Source: RGIG7213 sp045544195 (GTDB lineage: Bacteria > Bacillota > Clostridia > Oscillospirales > CAG-272). Taken from it: a stretch of 64,000 nucleotides of DNA. The stretch covers positions 62,001 through 126,000 of the forward strand of contig JAZPYO010000034.1 of assembly GCA_045544195.1 (NCBI GenBank). Reading direction: 5' to 3'. Within the stretch, counting starts at the first letter, position 1; each line of letters starts with the position of its first letter. Shown here piece after piece: positions 34,649-43,189 of this stretch. Made by a program: the position numbers and the translations under genes. Below the pieces are notes generated by a model. It saw nothing but the letters and a program-made list of their open reading frames with translations, was not told where the DNA came from and did not search any database.

Positions 34649-35530
34649 TTATTCGGCGGGCGTTTCGTTGTCTGCTTCTGCGGTTGTTTCATTAGAAACA
34701 GTCTTTTCCTGCAAGTCGAAAGCGATCTCGTCGCCGTTACTGAGAACTATTTCAGTCGCAGAAGTTGTTACAGTCACATCGTTTATGATGATCACCCATT
34801 GTTTATCTTCGCCGGCTTCAACATCACCGATCTTAACGATCGATGCTTTATCCTCGGAGAAAGTAACCGCCATACCGGATATTGCGGAACCTTGCTGTGT
34901 ATCGATCTCTGTCTTTCCGTCCTTCTTTGCTGACGAGTTGAACTCGGAGATATTAAAGAGATTGTAAAGTGTAAGATCGTTCTTATCACCCATTATTGAA
35001 ATGGACTGGTCGCTGATCAGCTTTTGTGCACCGTTAGTGGCGTTGAATGTAACGCTGATGGAACGATAAGTATTCTCTTCGAGCTTGAATTCAACAAGAT
35101 CGTAGTTATTCAACGTGCAATTCTTGGAGTCCTCGACCTTGACGCCGTTTACATATACATACCAAAGGTACTCGACGCCTTGATCTGTGGTGCCTGCAAC
35201 TTCATTTGTTATAGATTCAACAGTAACGTTGTTGCCTATATCTGTCGTAATAACACAGTCCTTCTTTCTTTCTGTGCAGAGTGTATTCAAAGCAAGGTAG
35301 GGAGTAGCCTTTTTGCCCCACTCATATTCGTGGTTCTCGTTAGGAATAACGCGTATCGCGTCAAGATATACGATACGTTTACCGGCCTTATTGTAAACAT
35401 AAGCCGATACGTATGTTGTGTTTGCAGTTTCGTCATCTGTATTTGAGCAGGATGCTAAAGCAACTGCTGAGAAAACGAGCAGTGCAGCAAATGCAAACGA
35501 TAAGATTCTCTTTAATTTCATATTAAACAT
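34649..35530 (-). CDS. Lipoprotein with two DUF4430-like domains
   Basis: 293-residue exported lipoprotein. The signal peptide ends with the lipobox LASC at about residue 27. Two domains of the DUF4430 type (the fold of cobalamin-binding transcobalamin and related proteins) are suggested by the repeated patterns WYVYVNGVKVEDSKNCTLNN and WVIIINDVTVTTSATEIVLS, each followed by a Y/NGDxIxF-like strand. The C-terminus is acidic and threonine-rich. AAGGAGG precedes the first ATG by 4 nt; a second ATG three codons on (MKLKR) is as likely. It has a consensus promoter of its own. Ligand unknown. Confidence 0.7.
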   Translation of the reverse strand: MFNMKLKRILSFAFAALLVFSAVALASCSNTDDETANTTYVSAYVYNKAGKRIVYLDAIRVIPNENHEYEWGKKATPYLALNTLCTERKKDCVITTDIGNNVTVESITNEVAGTTDQGVEYLWYVYVNGVKVEDSKNCTLNNYDLVEFKLEENTYRSISVTFNATNGAQKLISDQSISIMGDKNDLTLYNLFNISEFNSSAKKDGKTEIDTQQGSAISGMAVTFSEDKASIVKIGDVEAGEDKQWVIIINDVTVTTSATEIVLSNGDEIAFDLQEKTVSNETTAEADNETPAE

Positions 35531-35564
35531 TTAACCTCCTTAATGTGAATACACATCATATTTA

Positions 35565-35593
35565 ATTATACTACAAATATTCAGAGTTGTCAA
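35565..35593 (-). promoter_or_regulatory. Consensus promoter of the DUF4430-like lipoprotein gene
   Basis: Minus strand: TTGACA, 17-bp spacer, TATAAT. Confidence 0.82.
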
Positions 35594-35638
35594 GTAAACA
35601 GTGTAATATTTATAATAATTATATTGTAATAGCAAGGC

Positions 35639-38212
35639 TTACTGGTGCTTTGTACATACAGAGTTTGCGGCTTTGCCCGCTGAAGTCTTTGTAACACCGA
35701 TATACGTTCCCGGCTTTACTGTATTCTGGAAGAACGGGTATTTGTCAGAGCCCGTATATATCGCCGCTGAGCCTAATGGACGATACATATACTGCGCATC
35801 TGTTATATAGAAATACCATGAAAAGCTTCTGTCTGTTTCAAGAACGAGGGCCTGCTTTATTTTATTCGGGCAGTTTTCCGATGCAAAGCATTTATAGTCA
35901 GCACAGAAATCAACTAAAATATGGCGGTCACAGTATTCTGTCGGCTCTGTTCCCGGGGCATACTTCAAGGTCTGTGCCTGATCGGCTCTCGGATCCAATC
36001 CACAGGTAGCAGGATTATATAGCTTGCCTGAGCTTCTGCAAACAGTTACCTCTGTCAAAGCTCCTTCATCAATAAGCTGCTCAGGAGTTCTTACACCCGA
36101 TTCTATTTCAGCGATAATGTCTTCGTGTAACGCCATCATTACATTATCAAAAATATAAATCGGAGCAAATATTCTGTAAAGAGGAAGCGTTTTAGGTTCT
36201 TCAAAGCCGTACCATACTGCTGCAACGTAGTATGGTGTAAAACCACAGAACCATTTGTCGTATTCATCGTTTGATGTACCTGTTTTTCCTGCGGTAGGGA
36301 TATGCTTGATAAGCTCCATATCCTTATCATCGGCAACAGTTTTAAGCAGGCTTGTCATTACATTGACAGTATCCTCGCTGTAAACGACCGTGCTTACCTT
36401 TTTATTGTCAAGCACAACATTTCCGTTTGAATCAGTAACAAGAGAATAGGTGCGGGGATTGTTGTATATTCCTCCGTTTGTAAACACAGTATACGCGCTT
36501 GCCATTTCCCGTACAGTAAGACCTATGGTCGTAGCACCCATTGCAAGAGGAGCTCTGTCAAGGTCAGTCATTTCAATTCCTGCGGAGTTTATATAGCTTT
36601 CCTCAAGGTTATAAAGACCGACCTTCTGAGTAAATTCGTAAGAGCGTTGCAGACCGACCATATCAAGAACTCTTACTGATGTCGTGTTTAGTGATGCCAG
36701 AACTGCATATGAAATATTTGTAAGCCCTCGGTATATTCTATCGCTGTTTTTGGGCCAGTCGTTGCCGTCTACGTAAGAGTAGGGAATATCATCGATTATC
36801 GTTCCGGCTGTTATGAGACCGAGCTCAATTGCAGGAGCGTAAACAGAAAGGGGCTTTATAGACGATCCCGGAGAACGTCTTGTCTGGGTAGCGTAGTTGA
36901 GACCGCGGTTCATCGTCTTTTTGCCTCTTCCACCGACAAGACCGAGTATATCGCCCGTTGTCGGATGGCAAACAACTACTGATGACTGAGGCTTAATAAC
37001 GTAATCCTGGTCGACTGAAGGGAATGTATTTTCATCAAGATAACATTCCTCCAATGTAGCCTGTACCTCGGGGTCCATACAGAGATATACATTCAATCCG
37101 CCTGAGAAAAGCATATTTGATGCTATCTCACGCACGACACCCTTTTCCTTCATAAGATCGTTAATAACATCCTCAATCGCGGCATCTACGTAATATGAGC
37201 TTATTGTGGTAGAATTGTTCGTTTGCTCCTGTTGGAGATTAATAACGAGCTCTTGATCAAATGCTTCGTCAAATTCTTCCTGGGTGATAAGCCCGTACTG
37301 AAGCATTGTCTTTAAAACTGTGTTTCTTCTGTCTGTATTGTTTTCGGGATTTTGAACGGGGTCGAACTTCGTCGGAAACTTTGTGATCGAAGCAAGGGCG
37401 GCGCATTCTACAAGCGTCAGCTCTGACACTTCCTTACCGAAATATGTGTACGCAGCTGTTTTTACACCTGAGCAGCCCTGCGAAAGATATATTGTATTAA
37501 GATACATTTCGAGTATCTCATCCTTGCTGAGCTTTTCTTCAAGGTATAGTGCGCGGAATATCTCCTGCACCTTTCTTTGAATAGTTACCTCATCCTCGCC
37601 TGTAAGGTTTTTGATCAACTGCTGGGTTATCGTAGAGCCTCCGAACGTGCTGTCAGCCGGTAAAAAGAAGTTCTTTACCGCACCTGCGGTTCTGTACCAG
37701 TCAACACCCTTGTGATCACGGAATCTGTGGTCCTCAATTGCAATGAATGCATCTGTAAGGTACTCCGGCATCTCGTTTATTGAGACCCAGATCCTGTTTT
37801 CGGAGCCGTGTAAACGTTCTTTCTCGAGTTCAATAGGCTCGTTATCAGGGGAATAGTAATAGAATTTCGATGTAGCGTTCTGTTCTGTTTTAAGATCGTA
37901 AACATCTAATTCAGGGTCGATATTTGCGTTAAGATACAGAACAAAAACGATTCCGCATATAGCACCTGTGATAATACCTACGATGAGTATAGTTGCCAAA
38001 ATATTGAACAGATAGGAAATAACACGCAGAATAATATGAAGCGTTATGGACAAGCTCCTGGTGACAGCTTTTTTCCAGTTTATCTCCTCACCCATCTGCC
38101 GATGATGTTCTTCGTATTCGTGCTTTTTTGATTTTAAAAAGCCGTAGACCTTACGGAAAAAGGCCGTTACAGCATCTTTTGCTTTTATTAAAAAATTCTT
38201 TATTTGTAACAC
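35639..38212 (-). CDS. Class A penicillin-binding protein (transglycosylase/transpeptidase)
   Basis: Bifunctional murein synthase of about 855 residues: a basic cytoplasmic stretch, one transmembrane anchor (about 65-95), a family 51 glycosyltransferase domain (AIEDHRFRDHKGVDWYRTAG, then GGSTITQQLIKNL), and a transpeptidase domain with SxxK in PGSSIKPL, SxN in ASLNTTS and KTG in GKTGTSND. The C-terminal tail has four to six cysteines (CRSSGKLYNPATCG, CDRH, CADYKCFASENCP), unusual for an extracytoplasmic domain. The GTG at 38212 is given as start, but a stop codon lies just upstream and the GAGGTG ribosome binding site overlaps that GTG; the correctly spaced codon is AUA at 38203. Confidence 0.93.
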   Translation of the reverse strand: MLQIKNFLIKAKDAVTAFFRKVYGFLKSKKHEYEEHHRQMGEEINWKKAVTRSLSITLHIILRVISYLFNILATILIVGIITGAICGIVFVLYLNANIDPELDVYDLKTEQNATSKFYYYSPDNEPIELEKERLHGSENRIWVSINEMPEYLTDAFIAIEDHRFRDHKGVDWYRTAGAVKNFFLPADSTFGGSTITQQLIKNLTGEDEVTIQRKVQEIFRALYLEEKLSKDEILEMYLNTIYLSQGCSGVKTAAYTYFGKEVSELTLVECAALASITKFPTKFDPVQNPENNTDRRNTVLKTMLQYGLITQEEFDEAFDQELVINLQQEQTNNSTTISSYYVDAAIEDVINDLMKEKGVVREIASNMLFSGGLNVYLCMDPEVQATLEECYLDENTFPSVDQDYVIKPQSSVVVCHPTTGDILGLVGGRGKKTMNRGLNYATQTRRSPGSSIKPLSVYAPAIELGLITAGTIIDDIPYSYVDGNDWPKNSDRIYRGLTNISYAVLASLNTTSVRVLDMVGLQRSYEFTQKVGLYNLEESYINSAGIEMTDLDRAPLAMGATTIGLTVREMASAYTVFTNGGIYNNPRTYSLVTDSNGNVVLDNKKVSTVVYSEDTVNVMTSLLKTVADDKDMELIKHIPTAGKTGTSNDEYDKWFCGFTPYYVAAVWYGFEEPKTLPLYRIFAPIYIFDNVMMALHEDIIAEIESGVRTPEQLIDEGALTEVTVCRSSGKLYNPATCGLDPRADQAQTLKYAPGTEPTEYCDRHILVDFCADYKCFASENCPNKIKQALVLETDRSFSWYFYITDAQYMYRPLGSAAIYTGSDKYPFFQNTVKPGTYIGVTKTSAGKAANSVCTKHQ

Positions 38213-38339
38213 CTCTTAAATATACCTTTAAAATAAATATTTACACAGTATATTTTTATCATTATAGGTTCGAAATTTCAAGAGATGAATTTAAATTTAT
38301 TGTTAATACATCCGTTCAAAGCAGAAAAACACCGTAAAA

Positions 38340-38621
38340 TCACTTTTTTCGCTTAGCTTTCTCGCATCTTTGATACATATCGGAAACCTTTACGAGTATT
38401 ATATCATCACCTATACGTTCAATGCAGCTCCACGGGATAATTATGTTATCGCCTTTACTTATTCCGAGAAAATTGCACTCACCGGGAACTATTATCGAGA
38501 TCAATCTTCCCTGTGAAATATCAAGCTGACCGTCGATAACAAACCCAAGTCGTCTGCCGTCGCATATATTTATAACTTCCTTGTTTTTAAGAGCATCCAA
38601 AGTGGTTATACACAGATCCAT
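38340..38621 (-). CDS. YlmC/YmxH family sporulation-associated protein (PRC-barrel)
   Basis: 93-residue protein of the YlmC/YmxH family, a small beta-barrel protein conserved in spore formers with unknown function. The core reads LKNKEVINICDGRRLGFVID with GRLISIIVPG and IPWSCIERIGDDIILV. The ATG at 38621 has AAAAGGAG at 7-nt distance; the TTG at 38627 is too close. It lies upstream of the penicillin-binding protein gene, with 127 AT-rich non-coding bases between them. Confidence 0.88.
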   Translation of the reverse strand: MDLCITTLDALKNKEVINICDGRRLGFVIDGQLDISQGRLISIIVPGECNFLGISKGDNIIIPWSCIERIGDDIILVKVSDMYQRCEKAKRKK

Positions 38622-38743
38622 AAGCAATCTCCTTTTAATAATATCTATGTCTTTTGCAAAGAGAATATTATGTTGATAGAAAATTTAACAAATGTATGGT
38701 ATACTGCATAGGAGCGAGTTTACAAGGAGTTTTTTAGTTTTAT

Positions 38744-40177
38744 ATGAAAAAGAAGGCCATGTGCTGCATCGCAGTTTTAATATTGATAATTGCATCATCG
38801 TGCTATACTGCAGTACCGCAAGATACTGACGGGGATCATTTAACAGAAGACGATATATTTACTCTTGCTACCGATATTGCGGATACCTCTTTGTCCGAAA
38901 ACAGTAAATTTGAGGAAACACAACGGCATAGCGCAACGGAAGAGTCTGCTTTTCAGGATATTACCGCGCCTATGGAAATTACTGAAATACCGGTAATACG
39001 TATTACGACCGATGACGGCAAGGACATCGTATCTAAAAGTGAATATAAAAGCGCAACGATGGATATTCAGGCATCAGAAGACAGCGGTCTTTCCGATTTT
39101 CAATGCAATCAGATACGCCTTTCGATAAAGGGCAGGGGAAATGCGTCATGGAATCAGTTTCCGAAAAAGGGATACAGAATAAAGCTTTCGGAAAGCTCCT
39201 CCCTTTTGGGAATGAAAAAGGACAAGGACTGGGTACTCGTTTCCTCATATGGCGATAAAACGCTGTTGCGTAATATAATAGCGCATGAAATGGCGAAATC
39301 CCTCTCAAATCTGGAATTTACGCCGACCCATATCCCGGCGGAGCTTTATATAAATGATGAATATCTCGGTGTTTATACTCTTGCTGAAAAAATTGAATTT
39401 GGCGGAGGAAAGCTTGAGTATACGGCTGATGAAAATTCCTTGAATACGTCGTTTTTACTTGAGGTTGGCTGGGATTATAACGATGAGATGGTCTACGGAA
39501 AGAACTTTTTTGATATTGACTACATCGACAGGATCGTTTTCAAGGAACCTGAGTTTACATCAAAATACACCCCGTGCGCTAAGAGTATTATCAAGTATAT
39601 GGAGCAGACGGAAAAAGCGATAGTTGATCTTGATGGATATGAGGAGTACATAGATGTTGACAGTCTTATTGACTATCTTATAATTACCGAATTTACGAAT
39701 AATACAGAATCTGTTTTTTACAGAAGTGTTTATATGTATAAGCCGCAGGAGGAAAAACTGAAGTTTGGACCCGTATGGGATTTCGATATGGCATTCGGTA
39801 ATCACAAAAATGACATTTCTGATTATGACGGTTGGTGCAGCATTGACAATGATTTTGATTATCTCGGTCACAACAGCGTGAGCTGGTATAGCTTTTTGTT
39901 CAAGGATGAGGCGTTTGTTGAAAAATTCAAGCAAAGGTGGAATGAAGTGTCCGAATCTCTTTTACAGATCGCTTTGCAAACGCTTGATACGCAGTATACT
40001 GCCGTATATAATGCTCAAAAGCGCAATTTCGAGCTATGGGATATAATGAATAAAAAAGTAGGCGTGGGGAATGTCGATCACCACACCTACAATACGTATG
40101 AGCTTCAGGTTGACTATCTGAGAAATTTTATCAAGGACAGATACGCCTGGATAAATGAGCATATATCAGAACTCTGA
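38744..40177 (+). CDS. CotH-family kinase lipoprotein
   Basis: 477-residue exported protein with a lipobox (IASSC, about residues 16-20), a Ser/Thr/Glu-rich linker to about 80, and a CotH domain. CotH of Bacillus is an atypical protein kinase that phosphorylates spore-coat proteins; secreted homologues in gut bacteria often occur with cellulosomal or surface proteins. Family motifs: IRLSIKGRGNASWNQFPKKG (the RGNS/A-W and KKpyRiKL region), VYTLAEKIE, and KFGPVWDFDMAFGN (the metal-binding Asp). The ribosome binding site is ACAAGGAG. The last 12 bp overlap the convergent gpsA gene. Confidence 0.88.
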   Translation: MKKKAMCCIAVLILIIASSCYTAVPQDTDGDHLTEDDIFTLATDIADTSLSENSKFEETQRHSATEESAFQDITAPMEITEIPVIRITTDDGKDIVSKSEYKSATMDIQASEDSGLSDFQCNQIRLSIKGRGNASWNQFPKKGYRIKLSESSSLLGMKKDKDWVLVSSYGDKTLLRNIIAHEMAKSLSNLEFTPTHIPAELYINDEYLGVYTLAEKIEFGGGKLEYTADENSLNTSFLLEVGWDYNDEMVYGKNFFDIDYIDRIVFKEPEFTSKYTPCAKSIIKYMEQTEKAIVDLDGYEEYIDVDSLIDYLIITEFTNNTESVFYRSVYMYKPQEEKLKFGPVWDFDMAFGNHKNDISDYDGWCSIDNDFDYLGHNSVSWYSFLFKDEAFVEKFKQRWNEVSESLLQIALQTLDTQYTAVYNAQKRNFELWDIMNKKVGVGNVDHHTYNTYELQVDYLRNFIKDRYAWINEHISEL

Positions 40178-41125
40178 TTTCAAGGAGCGTAAAAACAGGT
40201 TACCAAGCGTCGCTCTCGGATCAGCATTATTGAATAATACATCGTACAGAGCAGAAGTGATAGGCATTTCTGCGTTGTATTCTTTTGCAAGAACAGTGAG
40301 AGCCTTAGTGGTAGAAAATCCCTCTGCAAGATAACTATAGCTTTCTCCTCTTGCGACTGCCTCGCCAAAGCCTCTGTTGTGCGAGTGTGGAGAAAACAGG
40401 GTGGCTTCGTAATCACCTATATGCGACAGACCGTATACGGACATTTTATCACCGCCCATAAGCTCTACTAAGCGTGATACCTCGTGAGGTCCTCTTGCCA
40501 TAAGGGGACCTTTTAGTGTTGAAAGTGAAAAGCCGTCAAGAATACCTGCGCATATTCCCATTACGTTCTTCGCCGCAGCGCCTATCTCAGTTCCTATAAG
40601 ATCCTTTGAATGATAAAATCTTATTATATCGGAGGAAAAGTCCTTGCATAATCCCTCTGCGAGCTCACTGTCTGTTGACGATATGACCATACAGCTCGGG
40701 ATCCTTTTTGTGAAATTCTCAACGTGCCCCGGTCCTACCCACACAGCAACTCTTGATGTGTAATCAAGACGTTCTGACGCGACCTGTGACAATCGCATAC
40801 CGTTGCTTTCTATAAGCCCCTTCATGCATAAAACATATATTTTATTTTTAATACCCGTAGATGCGATCTCATCAAAAAGGGAAGGAGTGTGCTGAGCAGC
40901 AATAGATACGATAACAGCATCGCTGAAAGACAAAGCCGTAGATAGATCGCTCGTAAAATTGACTTCATTCGGCAATGTAAGATATTCATTTTTATGAGTT
41001 TGTGAAAGCGTCTGATATGCAGGAGAGCTTGCTCTTCCGTACATCAGAACATTGAAGCCCTTCGTTGTAAAATACCAGGCAAGGCAAGAACCCCAACGGC
41101 CGCAGCCTATAACGGTTATATTCAT
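40166..41125 (-). CDS. gpsA: Glycerol-3-phosphate dehydrogenase [NAD(P)+]
   Basis: Cytosolic enzyme reducing dihydroxyacetone phosphate to sn-glycerol 3-phosphate for phospholipid synthesis. 319 residues. The nucleotide-binding motif is VIGCGRWGSCLAWYF; the catalytic Lys lies in GTEIGAAAKNVMGICAG, and HNRGFGEAVARGE is the substrate-side motif (the usual sequence has SRN-R-G). It lies 13 nt after the NERD-like gene and is probably transcribed with it. Confidence 0.92.
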   Translation of the reverse strand: MNITVIGCGRWGSCLAWYFTTKGFNVLMYGRASSPAYQTLSQTHKNEYLTLPNEVNFTSDLSTALSFSDAVIVSIAAQHTPSLFDEIASTGIKNKIYVLCMKGLIESNGMRLSQVASERLDYTSRVAVWVGPGHVENFTKRIPSCMVISSTDSELAEGLCKDFSSDIIRFYHSKDLIGTEIGAAAKNVMGICAGILDGFSLSTLKGPLMARGPHEVSRLVELMGGDKMSVYGLSHIGDYEATLFSPHSHNRGFGEAVARGESYSYLAEGFSTTKALTVLAKEYNAEMPITSALYDVLFNNADPRATLGNLFLRSLKSEF

Positions 41126-41138
41126 AAATCCACCTCTT

Positions 41139-41828
41139 TTATTGGTGCAGGGAATTTACCTGCATTTCTTTGAGCCTTTCCATATGCTCTTTCACCTCGG
41201 AGCTTCTGCGTTTGTATGTATCGATTATCTTTTGCACTGTGAACATTTCCATTATTGTCAGCGCATTTTCGTGATTCATCTGCTTTATCATCTGCGTAAA
41301 TTCATTGAGGACAAATACATTATTTCTGTCAGACAAAAGCTCCGTTTGCTTATCTGTGAATACTACAACACTGTATAAAGGAATGTTTTTAATATTGTTT
41401 TCGCGAAGGATGCTTGCAATTATACGCTTGTTGTTTTCGTTTCTTATTTCAGGATTTTCAAATTCCAGAACTCTGTTGTCAATGCATTGCACCCATACTG
41501 CTTGCTTTGTATTGTCTATCCTTCCGGAGCGATCGCACAGTGATACAACTGCAATTCCGCCGCGCGTAAGTATAACCGAATCTATCTTTGAATATTTTCT
41601 GATTATGCCGTTTTTATCCTTTGCACTGGGAAAAAAGAAGCCTGTAAAAACATTATTTCTGAAATATTCCGAGCACACGGTTTCATGAAAAAGTGCGGTG
41701 GAAGACAGCTTCTTGGTGATAACCTTATTATATCTGCTTTTTCTCCAAAGCACATAGAGAATATAAGATGCAACGAGCAATAAAACGATTATTAAAAGCA
41801 TTACAAGAATTATTTTAAGTATTAACAT
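41139..41828 (-). CDS. Membrane-anchored NERD-like protein
   Basis: 229 residues: one strongly hydrophobic N-terminal helix (LILKIILVMLLIIVLLLVAS), then a cytosolic domain resembling the nuclease-related NERD fold (DSVILTRGGIAVVSLCDRSG, then KQAVWVQC, and a VVVFTDKQ strand). The expected E-x-K of the nuclease-like site is replaced (VVSLCDR), so it may not be catalytic. The ATG at 41828 with GGAG upstream was chosen over the longer frame start at 41897, which would lie at the predicted transcript start. Family call moderate. Confidence 0.6.
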   Translation of the reverse strand: MLILKIILVMLLIIVLLLVASYILYVLWRKSRYNKVITKKLSSTALFHETVCSEYFRNNVFTGFFFPSAKDKNGIIRKYSKIDSVILTRGGIAVVSLCDRSGRIDNTKQAVWVQCIDNRVLEFENPEIRNENNKRIIASILRENNIKNIPLYSVVVFTDKQTELLSDRNNVFVLNEFTQMIKQMNHENALTIMEMFTVQKIIDTYKRRSSEVKEHMERLKEMQVNSLHQ

Positions 41829-41885
41829 GACTTGCTCCAGACTAAAACTTAGTAATTTTTGCGGTTTAAATGCACACCTTTGCAA

Positions 41886-41914
41886 ATTATACCACACACA
41901 AAGGCTTTTTACAA
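41886..41914 (-). promoter_or_regulatory. Promoter of the NERD-like gene and gpsA
   Basis: Minus strand: TTGTAA, 17-bp spacer ending in TGG, TATAAT (extended -10). Confidence 0.72.
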
Positions 41915-41963
41915 GTACAAAATAACGAAAAAATAAAGTTTAAAAATAGTTTATAAATAGTTG

Positions 41964-41992
41964 TTGCAAATACATAGTGAAAGTATTAAAAT
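41964..41992 (+). promoter_or_regulatory. Promoter of the BMP-family lipoprotein gene
   Basis: TTGCAA, 17-bp spacer, TAAAAT, about 37 nt upstream of the ATG. Confidence 0.6.
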
Positions 41993-42028
41993 AACTTATT
42001 ATTATATTAAGGTTAGGATATTTTGACT

Positions 42029-43033
42029 ATGAAAATTAAAAGAATTTTGTCGGCAATCGTTTTGGTTGTATTGATAGGCAGTGCTGTGATGATGGCTTCG
42101 TGCGCATCGTGCTTTTCCGATAAATCATCTTCAGGAACGCTTTATAATGTAATGCTTATAGGCGCTATTGAAAAGGCTGATGAGCAGACACTCAACGGTG
42201 CTTCGTGGCGAGCTATAAAGAAATATGCAGAGGGGACAGAGCTTTTGTATAAATACTATGAGCCTTCCTCCGCAGAGGTAAATAACTATATCCATACAGA
42301 TAATATGCAATCAAGCGAAGCAGTTCGCGCCTCGATTCAGACACAGATAAACATTGCATCGAATCAACGCGCAAAGGATAAATCTGTTATTGTTATTACA
42401 GGACAGGACGGAATTGAAACATATCTTTCCGACATAATCGGAAACGAAAAGCTCGATTATGCAAAAGCATTTTCTTCGACTTGGTTTTTGCTTGTCGGCG
42501 GATCCACCGTATCCGATGCTTCAAATGCCGATAAGCTCGGTGTACGTACAATGTCTCTTATATTGAACGAAAAGGATTACGGCGCATTGTGCGGATATAC
42601 GGCTGTCAAATCCGGATATAATAATATCGGCTATCTCGGCTCTGATTCTGCATATTCCGCGAGTTTTAAAGCAGGTATTCAGGAGGGAATAGAAAAAGCA
42701 AAGACAGAGCTTTCGTCAACTGATGCAAGGTTAATAAGTAACGATTCTTACACAGACAGTGCAGATTTGCGAGCAGAAAGCCTTTATGCTGAGTGTGACA
42801 TTGTAATACCTGAAAACACGGTTTTTGAGGATGCATTGAAAAGATCCTGCGGTGAAAAGAAATTTGTAAGTCTTACTGAAAACAGCGAAAAATCTGCATT
42901 TGCATGCGTTATAGATTATGATGCATTGCAGACTGTTATTCAGAATACTTTAAGAGCAACATTCAATTTGGGAGAAAATAAAGAAGCGCGTACAGTTGGC
43001 GCTGCCGAAAGCATTTTTAAGATAGCGGAATAA
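42029..43033 (+). CDS. BMP/PnrA-like substrate-binding lipoprotein
   Basis: 334-residue exported lipoprotein (signal with MMASC lipobox at about residue 24) of the basic membrane protein/PnrA type, the binding components of nucleoside ABC transporters. Family features: GASWRAIKKYAE near the N-terminus, VIVITGQDGIETYLSD, YGALCGYTAVKSGYNNIGYLG, and FKAGIQEGIEKA. No permease or ATPase genes are adjacent, so the ligand cannot be inferred. The ATG at 42029 is preferred over a TTG at 42023; AAGG lies 15-18 nt upstream. Divergent from the NERD-like gene. Confidence 0.78.
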   Translation: MKIKRILSAIVLVVLIGSAVMMASCASCFSDKSSSGTLYNVMLIGAIEKADEQTLNGASWRAIKKYAEGTELLYKYYEPSSAEVNNYIHTDNMQSSEAVRASIQTQINIASNQRAKDKSVIVITGQDGIETYLSDIIGNEKLDYAKAFSSTWFLLVGGSTVSDASNADKLGVRTMSLILNEKDYGALCGYTAVKSGYNNIGYLGSDSAYSASFKAGIQEGIEKAKTELSSTDARLISNDSYTDSADLRAESLYAECDIVIPENTVFEDALKRSCGEKKFVSLTENSEKSAFACVIDYDALQTVIQNTLRATFNLGENKEARTVGAAESIFKIAE

Positions 43034-43041
43034 ACTTATAC

Positions 43042-43082
43042 AAAGACAGGTAAGGAAGAAAATCGTTCCTACCTGTCTTTTT
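43042..43082 (+). terminator. Intrinsic terminator of the BMP-family gene
   Basis: AAAGACAGGT-AAGGAA pairs with TTCCT-ACCTGTCTTT with one bulged A, 8-nt loop, then TTTTT. Confidence 0.82.
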
Positions 43083-43092
43083 AGGGAATTAT

Positions 43093-43130
43093 CAATTATT
43101 ACACAAAATACAAATTTTGTGTAATAATTG
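43093..43130. repeat. 17-bp perfect AT-rich inverted repeat
   Basis: CAATTATTACACAAAAT (43093-43109) and its exact complement (43114-43130) around a 4-nt loop, in the gap between two convergent genes and flanked by terminators on both sides. Confidence 0.7.
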
Positions 43131-43152
43131 AGGGGTATTTAATGAAAAATAA

Positions 43153-43181
43153 CGGATATGAGGCTTTTGACCTTATATCCG
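43153..43181. terminator. Terminator after polC
   Basis: CGGATAT and ATATCCG plus AGG/CCT form a stem with mismatches; on the minus strand it is followed by TTATTTTT, on the plus strand by TTTTTTT. It ends the pyrH-polC transcript. Confidence 0.7.
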
Positions 43182-43189
43182 CCATTTTT

